Below are positions 23,015-26,446 of a DNA stretch of 26,446 nt, one piece after another. The DNA is from an uncultured Bacilli bacterium (GTDB lineage: Bacteria; Bacillota_I; Bacilli_A; RF39; UBA660): NCBI GenBank assembly GCA_934130485.1, contig CAKOYE010000009.1, positions 1-26,446 on the forward strand, in the 5' to 3' direction. Numbering within the stretch: position 1 is the first letter of the stretch; each line of letters begins with the position of its first letter. The notes beneath the pieces were generated by a model. It was not told the origin of the DNA and made no database searches. It saw only the letters and a list, made by a program, of their open reading frames with translations. A program made the position numbers and the translations under genes.

Positions 23015-24034
23015 TCACTTTCTTTCCTTTATATTTAAAGCGATTCCTCCAATTACAATACCCATATAAAATGTTATAAATCTCCATAATAACATTAATG
23101 CTCTTAATTTAGCGTCATTTACAATAAACACTCCAAAAAATTTTAAGAAACCATATTCTATTCCACCAGTTCCTCCTGGTAGTGGAACAAATGAACCAAT
23201 GAGCATTACATAAGCAGAAGCTATAACAGATTCTAAAGCATTAAAACTTGTAAAATCACCCATACTATATAGAATCCATACAGGCACCATATATAAACAT
23301 ACTAACCCTAAAAAACTAAATAAAATATTAAGTACAAATTCTTTCTTATTAGCTACTAATATTTTAGCACCTTCATGAAAATTATTAATATAGATATTCC
23401 ATTTTTCTAAAGTTTTTTCCTTATCTTTTACAATTTTAAAAAAAGATAAAATATTAATTCCTTTTGTAACTAAAAATTTATTAGATTTTTTAAAAAAAGC
23501 AACTATAAATAAAACTATAATAACAATTGTATTAATAGTAAAACCTAATAAAACTAATTTACTAAGTAATCCATCATATGGAAATATATTTAAAATATGA
23601 TTTAATATGATTGCAAGTATACCTAGTAAAACCAAAGAAATTTGATAAACAACAAAATCTTCAATTACGACATTTGTAGCATTACTAATAGTCAACCTAT
23701 TTTTAGTAAGTGAATATATTTGAAATGGTTGTCCACCTGTAGAAAAAGGGGTTACTGCATTAAAAAATTGAGTAATAGCTTGATTTCTAAAGGCAGACCT
23801 GAATCTATATTCTTTATTAAATTTTCTAGCAAAATTATATATAACAATAGTTTTAAATAACCAATATAACATAAAAAATAAAAAAGCTATCAAAATTAAA
23901 AATAAATTTGCTGATAATATTTCTGAAATTATATTTGAAAAATCATTTTTTAGTGAAAAATATAATACAAGTATTGTAAGGAAGAAAAGTGCACAAACAC
24001 TCATTATATTTTTTATATTTTGATGCTTTTTCAT
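23015..24034 (-). CDS. Flippase-like membrane protein (LPG_synthase_TM/UPF0104 family)
   Basis: Integral membrane protein of 339 residues with about eight helices, of the family shared by the transmembrane half of MprF and by YbhN. Typical family motifs are FSTGGQPFQIYSL (about residues 97-109) and GSFVPLPGGTGGIEYGF in the last third. It stops with TGA followed in frame by TAG, and the glycosyltransferase starts four bases later. Here it has no catalytic lysyl-transferase domain, so a role in moving or presenting lipids, probably the glycolipid made by its neighbour, is more likely than lysinylation. Confidence 0.88.
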   Translation of the reverse strand: MKKHQNIKNIMSVCALFFLTILVLYFSLKNDFSNIISEILSANLFLILIAFLFFMLYWLFKTIVIYNFARKFNKEYRFRSAFRNQAITQFFNAVTPFSTGGQPFQIYSLTKNRLTISNATNVVIEDFVVYQISLVLLGILAIILNHILNIFPYDGLLSKLVLLGFTINTIVIIVLFIVAFFKKSNKFLVTKGINILSFFKIVKDKEKTLEKWNIYINNFHEGAKILVANKKEFVLNILFSFLGLVCLYMVPVWILYSMGDFTSFNALESVIASAYVMLIGSFVPLPGGTGGIEYGFLKFFGVFIVNDAKLRALMLLWRFITFYMGIVIGGIALNIKERK

Positions 24035-24050
24035 TTAAGTATCACTCTTT

Positions 24051-25235
24051 CTAAATATCTGTTATAACGCTAATACCTGGTAAATCTTTTCCTTCAAGTA
24101 ATTCTAATGTTGCTCCTCCACCTGTTGAAATATGACTAAATTTATCTTTATATCCTAAATTTATAACACTAGAAGCAGTATCACCACCACCTATTATAGT
24201 TGTACCATTTATTTTAGATAATATATCGCATAGTGATTTAGTACCATTTTCAAATTTTTTTATTTCAGAATAACCAACTGGTCCATTCCATATAACAGTT
24301 TTGCTTTGGTTTAAATATTTTTCAAAAAGTTTTACTGTTTCAGGACCAATATCTAAACAAATATCATCTGAACCAATAGAATTAGATGCAACTATATTTG
24401 TATGAGCTAGACTACTTATTTCTTTTGCAACTACATTATCGACAGGTAAAATTATCTTGTTAGAATAATTATCTAATATTTTCTTACAAAAATCAATATT
24501 TTCTTTATCTACAAGTGATTTTCCCACATTATACCCTTTTGCGACTAGAAAAGTATAAGCCATACCACCACCAATTAAAATATAATCAGCAATTTTTACC
24601 AAATTTTCTATAACACCGATTTTATCATTTACTTTAGCTCCGCCTAAAATAACTGTAAAAGGTCTATTTGGATTTTTTATAGCTTTATATAAAACTGTTA
24701 ATTCTTTTTCAATTAAAAATCCTATACCATTGGGTAAAATTGATGCGATTCCAACGTTTGAAGCATGAGCTCTATGACTTGTTCCAAATGCATCATTTAT
24801 ATAAATATCTCCTAGGCTTGCCCAATAAGAAGCAAGAGAAAAATCATTACTACTCTCTAATTTATTGTCTAAATCCTCATATCTTGTATTTTGAACAAGT
24901 AATACATCTCCAACTTTCAATTTTTTTACTGCTTTTTCTAAATTTTTTCCACGTGTCTCAGGAATAAAAATAACTTTATGTTTAAGAACCTCTTCTAATC
25001 TTTTAGCAACTACCTCTAGATTATTTAGCGCTAAATCAGCTTCTGTTTTTACTCTACCTAAATGTGATAATAAAATAACCTTTGCTCCATTATTCATCGC
25101 ATATTTAATAGTATCTAGGCTTGCTATAATACGATTATCATCTAAAATAACACCATCTTTAATTGGTACATTAAAATCAACCCTAATAATAACTCTTTTG
25201 TTATACAAATTATAATCTTTTATTGTTTTTTTCAT
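24051..25235 (-). CDS. pgk: Phosphoglycerate kinase
   Basis: Glycolytic enzyme making ATP and 3-phosphoglycerate from 1,3-bisphosphoglycerate. At 394 residues it is full length. Motifs in order are RVDFNVPI, LSHLGR, QNTRYED, GTSHRAHAS, VILGGAKVNDKI, WNGPVGYSE and IIGGGDTASSV. I place the start at the ATG at 25235, which has AGGAG (25243-25247) upstream and begins MKKTIKDYNLYNKRV. An in-frame ATG at 25253 would add six residues but lacks a suitable ribosome binding site. It follows the pilin-like gene by 19 bases and precedes the flippase-like gene by 16, in one co-directional run. Confidence 0.97.
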   Translation of the reverse strand: MKKTIKDYNLYNKRVIIRVDFNVPIKDGVILDDNRIIASLDTIKYAMNNGAKVILLSHLGRVKTEADLALNNLEVVAKRLEEVLKHKVIFIPETRGKNLEKAVKKLKVGDVLLVQNTRYEDLDNKLESSNDFSLASYWASLGDIYINDAFGTSHRAHASNVGIASILPNGIGFLIEKELTVLYKAIKNPNRPFTVILGGAKVNDKIGVIENLVKIADYILIGGGMAYTFLVAKGYNVGKSLVDKENIDFCKKILDNYSNKIILPVDNVVAKEISSLAHTNIVASNSIGSDDICLDIGPETVKLFEKYLNQSKTVIWNGPVGYSEIKKFENGTKSLCDILSKINGTTIIGGGDTASSVINLGYKDKFSHISTGGGATLELLEGKDLPGISVITDI

Positions 25236-25254
25236 ATTTTTTCTCCTATTCATA

Positions 25255-25677
25255 CTAACTAGAACAAATTGTAGTATTATCTACACTTGTATCTACATAT
25301 TTATACGAAAAACGATAAGATCCAGAATTATCACTAATATTAGTTAATAAAATGTATTTACCATTAGCGTCTATTACAGCATTAGTAGATGGATCTATTT
25401 CAGTTTTCTTTATATAATTTTTTTCTATTAAACTTGATAGTGACAAACAATAACTACCATCTTTATTATATTTTTGATATTCTATTTTAAAATCACGCCA
25501 CTCATTTTCTACATAAGTCATTGCAGTGGTTTCTAAATCGTAGGCAAATGATTCTAATTCTTTAACATTACTTTTAGTCATTGTTGACATCAATTGTGGT
25601 ATAGTTACTACCATAATAAGCGCTAATATAGCAACTACACCTATTAATTCTATTAATGTAAAACCATTTTGTTTCAT
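25255..25677 (-). CDS. Type IV prepilin-like protein with N-methylation motif
   Basis: A 140-residue pseudopilin. The short leader MKQNG is followed by FTLIELIGVVAILALIMVV, the classic prepilin-peptidase site: cleavage after Gly, Phe at +1, Glu at +5, then a long hydrophobic helix. The C-terminal domain has two Cys residues (in SYCLSLSS and TTICSS) that could form a disulfide. It resembles ComGC-type major pseudopilins of competence pili in size and layout, but no comG ATPase, platform protein or prepilin peptidase is in the window. The ribosome binding site is weak. It is 10 bases after the upstream gene. Confidence 0.88.
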   Translation of the reverse strand: MKQNGFTLIELIGVVAILALIMVVTIPQLMSTMTKSNVKELESFAYDLETTAMTYVENEWRDFKIEYQKYNKDGSYCLSLSSLIEKNYIKKTEIDPSTNAVIDANGKYILLTNISDNSGSYRFSYKYVDTSVDNTTICSS

Positions 25678-25687
25678 ATAATCAATC

Positions 25688-26104
25688 CTATCTAAAAATC
25701 ATAATTAAAAAATATGACAAAAATAATGCAGCAAATGGAAATATTAAAATAAAAAGTGCTAACCCATTTGAAATCATTTCATAACTAGGTATATCAAGAA
25801 CCAATTCTTTTGTTTTAAATAAGTCATTGAATTCCCAATCTTCTGTAGGTAAATATTCAATATCTAAATTATATTTGCAATTTTTTATAATTGATAATTG
25901 AATATCTTTTAAATCATCATCTGTAATATTGCAATTTTTAATTGTATTATAAAGATGAATATTTTGACTTTTATGTACATAATCAACTATATCTTCATTT
26001 AGTATTTCATATTTATAACTTTTTATATCTTTCTCAATTAGCATTTTAATAAATGACATATTACCATTTTTTATTAATTTTTGCTCTAAATTATTACAGT
26101 TCAT
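25688..26104 (-). CDS. Hypothetical tail-anchored membrane protein
   Basis: A 138-residue protein of no known family. The first 105 or so residues are soluble and helical, rich in Asn, Asp, Ile and Lys. The C-terminus is a single hydrophobic helix (about residues 114-136, LALFILIFPFAALFL region) that ends in MIFR. There is no signal peptide, so a C-terminal tail anchor with the bulk in the cytosol is likely. AAGGTGATAAT lies before the ATG. It is first in the run leading to the prepilin and pgk genes. Pilus-system cytosolic adaptors can look like this, but the link is only positional. Confidence 0.75.
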   Translation of the reverse strand: MNCNNLEQKLIKNGNMSFIKMLIEKDIKSYKYEILNEDIVDYVHKSQNIHLYNTIKNCNITDDDLKDIQLSIIKNCKYNLDIEYLPTEDWEFNDLFKTKELVLDIPSYEMISNGLALFILIFPFAALFLSYFLIMIFR

Positions 26105-26371
26105 ATTATCACCTTATTCTATTATTATTATAACAAAAATTAGGCATTTTAAAAGGAAACCTTTAATGATTTCCTATTTACTATACATAATTTTACATTA
26201 CTTTTTATTATTTATAATAGACACTTAAATTTAAATTCATATTATTACATTTATTTTAATTTTTTATAGAAAATTAAATAATTACTTACTATTACTAATT
26301 TAAAACTTATAAATAAATTTAAGTTATTTGAATACATATCACTATACCATAAATTTAATATTTTTCATATT
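26105..26371. other. Intergenic region, AT-rich, no gene seen
   Basis: About 267 bases with no reading frame of note. Apart from the extended -10 element at 26127-26135 it holds a weak hairpin AGGAAA/TTTCCT (26154-26159 with 26170-26175, 10-nt loop). That hairpin could end the transcript coming from the right edge, and short AT palindromes such as ATTTAAAT also occur. I see nothing else I can support. Confidence 0.5.
26127..26135 (-). promoter_or_regulatory. Extended -10 promoter upstream of the tail-anchored protein gene
   Basis: TGTTATAAT (26127-26135) on the minus strand is a perfect extended -10. The -35 region is poor. It sits about 25 bases before the start codon and could drive the run down to tpiA. 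Confidence 0.5.
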
Positions 26372-26446
26372 TTAATTTATATTAAACATCCTATGTAATG
26401 AGTCAATTCCTAAATTTGTAACTCTTGATATAGTATTTATATCTAT
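26372..26446 (-). CDS. Partial 3' end of an unidentified gene
   Basis: The last 75 bases of the window hold one open minus-strand frame of 24 codons, ending ISRVTNLGIDSLHRMFNIN and TAA at 26372-26374, while the other two minus frames contain stops. The stretch is richer in G and C than the intergenic sequence next to it, which supports coding. Too little is visible to name a family. Confidence 0.4.
   Translation of the reverse strand: MDINTISRVTNLGIDSLHRMFNIN

Noticed and set aside
26154..26175. Terminator of the gene at the right edge
   Set aside because: Only a 6-bp stem with a 10-nt loop, about 200 bases from the stop codon; too weak to list as a terminator.
1..26446. Mycoplasma-type code with TGA as tryptophan
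   Set aside because: Conserved Trp positions are TGG in intact full-length genes, and no gene needs TGA read-through; the flippase-like gene uses TGA as stop.

Overview
The window is about 26.4 kb of very AT-rich bacterial chromosome, tightly packed, with nearly all genes on the minus strand. Two small genes of unknown function are on the plus strand. Tryptophan is encoded by TGG in intact reading frames and TGA appears as a stop, so the standard bacterial code is used and not the Mycoplasma code. A CotE-type spore-coat protein, a DUF11 protein, the uppS-cdsA-rseP order, and Firmicutes-like ribosome binding sites and promoters point to a low-GC Firmicute. It could be a Bacilli or Mollicutes-related gut lineage of the RF39 or Erysipelotrichia kind, but that placement is inference.

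Layout from low to high coordinates. rpsB (11-1075) is preceded by a strong promoter and a structured leader with a possible pseudoknot; its product carries a long charged tail ending in a Rho_N/SAP-like module. Next comes the uppS-cdsA-rseP-(unknown) operon (1280-4185), which lacks the dxr gene often found there. A divergent plus-strand unknown gene (4380-4778) has two 21-bp-spaced direct repeats in front of it. rpsP-khpA (4785-5317) follows, with a promoter whose -35 box lies inside the terminator of the adjacent cotE-like gene (5391-5924).

The region 6062-12811 looks like one envelope-response neighbourhood: a MacB/FtsX-type ABC transporter (permease and ATPase), a divergent helical unknown gene, a frameshifted DUF11 gene, a small membrane-anchored protein, and a histidine kinase/response regulator pair. 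A perfect inverted repeat lies between the ABC operon and its divergent neighbour. Two interleaved, mutually exclusive hairpins precede the response regulator.

The region 12970-18491 is a compact operon: AI-2E-family membrane protein, dNMP-kinase-like P-loop protein, alaS, and a dGTPase-like HD hydrolase. frr (18598-19140), with its own near-consensus promoter, lies downstream of a 577-residue protein of unknown function (19193-20926).

The last region, 21060-26104, is a co-directional run: tail-anchored unknown protein, prepilin-like protein, pgk, flippase-like membrane protein, GT4 glycosyltransferase, tpiA. Two glycolytic genes thus bracket a probable glycolipid synthase and a lipid flippase-like gene. 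A truncated gene end is probably present at the right edge. I saw no tRNA, rRNA, CRISPR array, insertion sequence or prophage gene.
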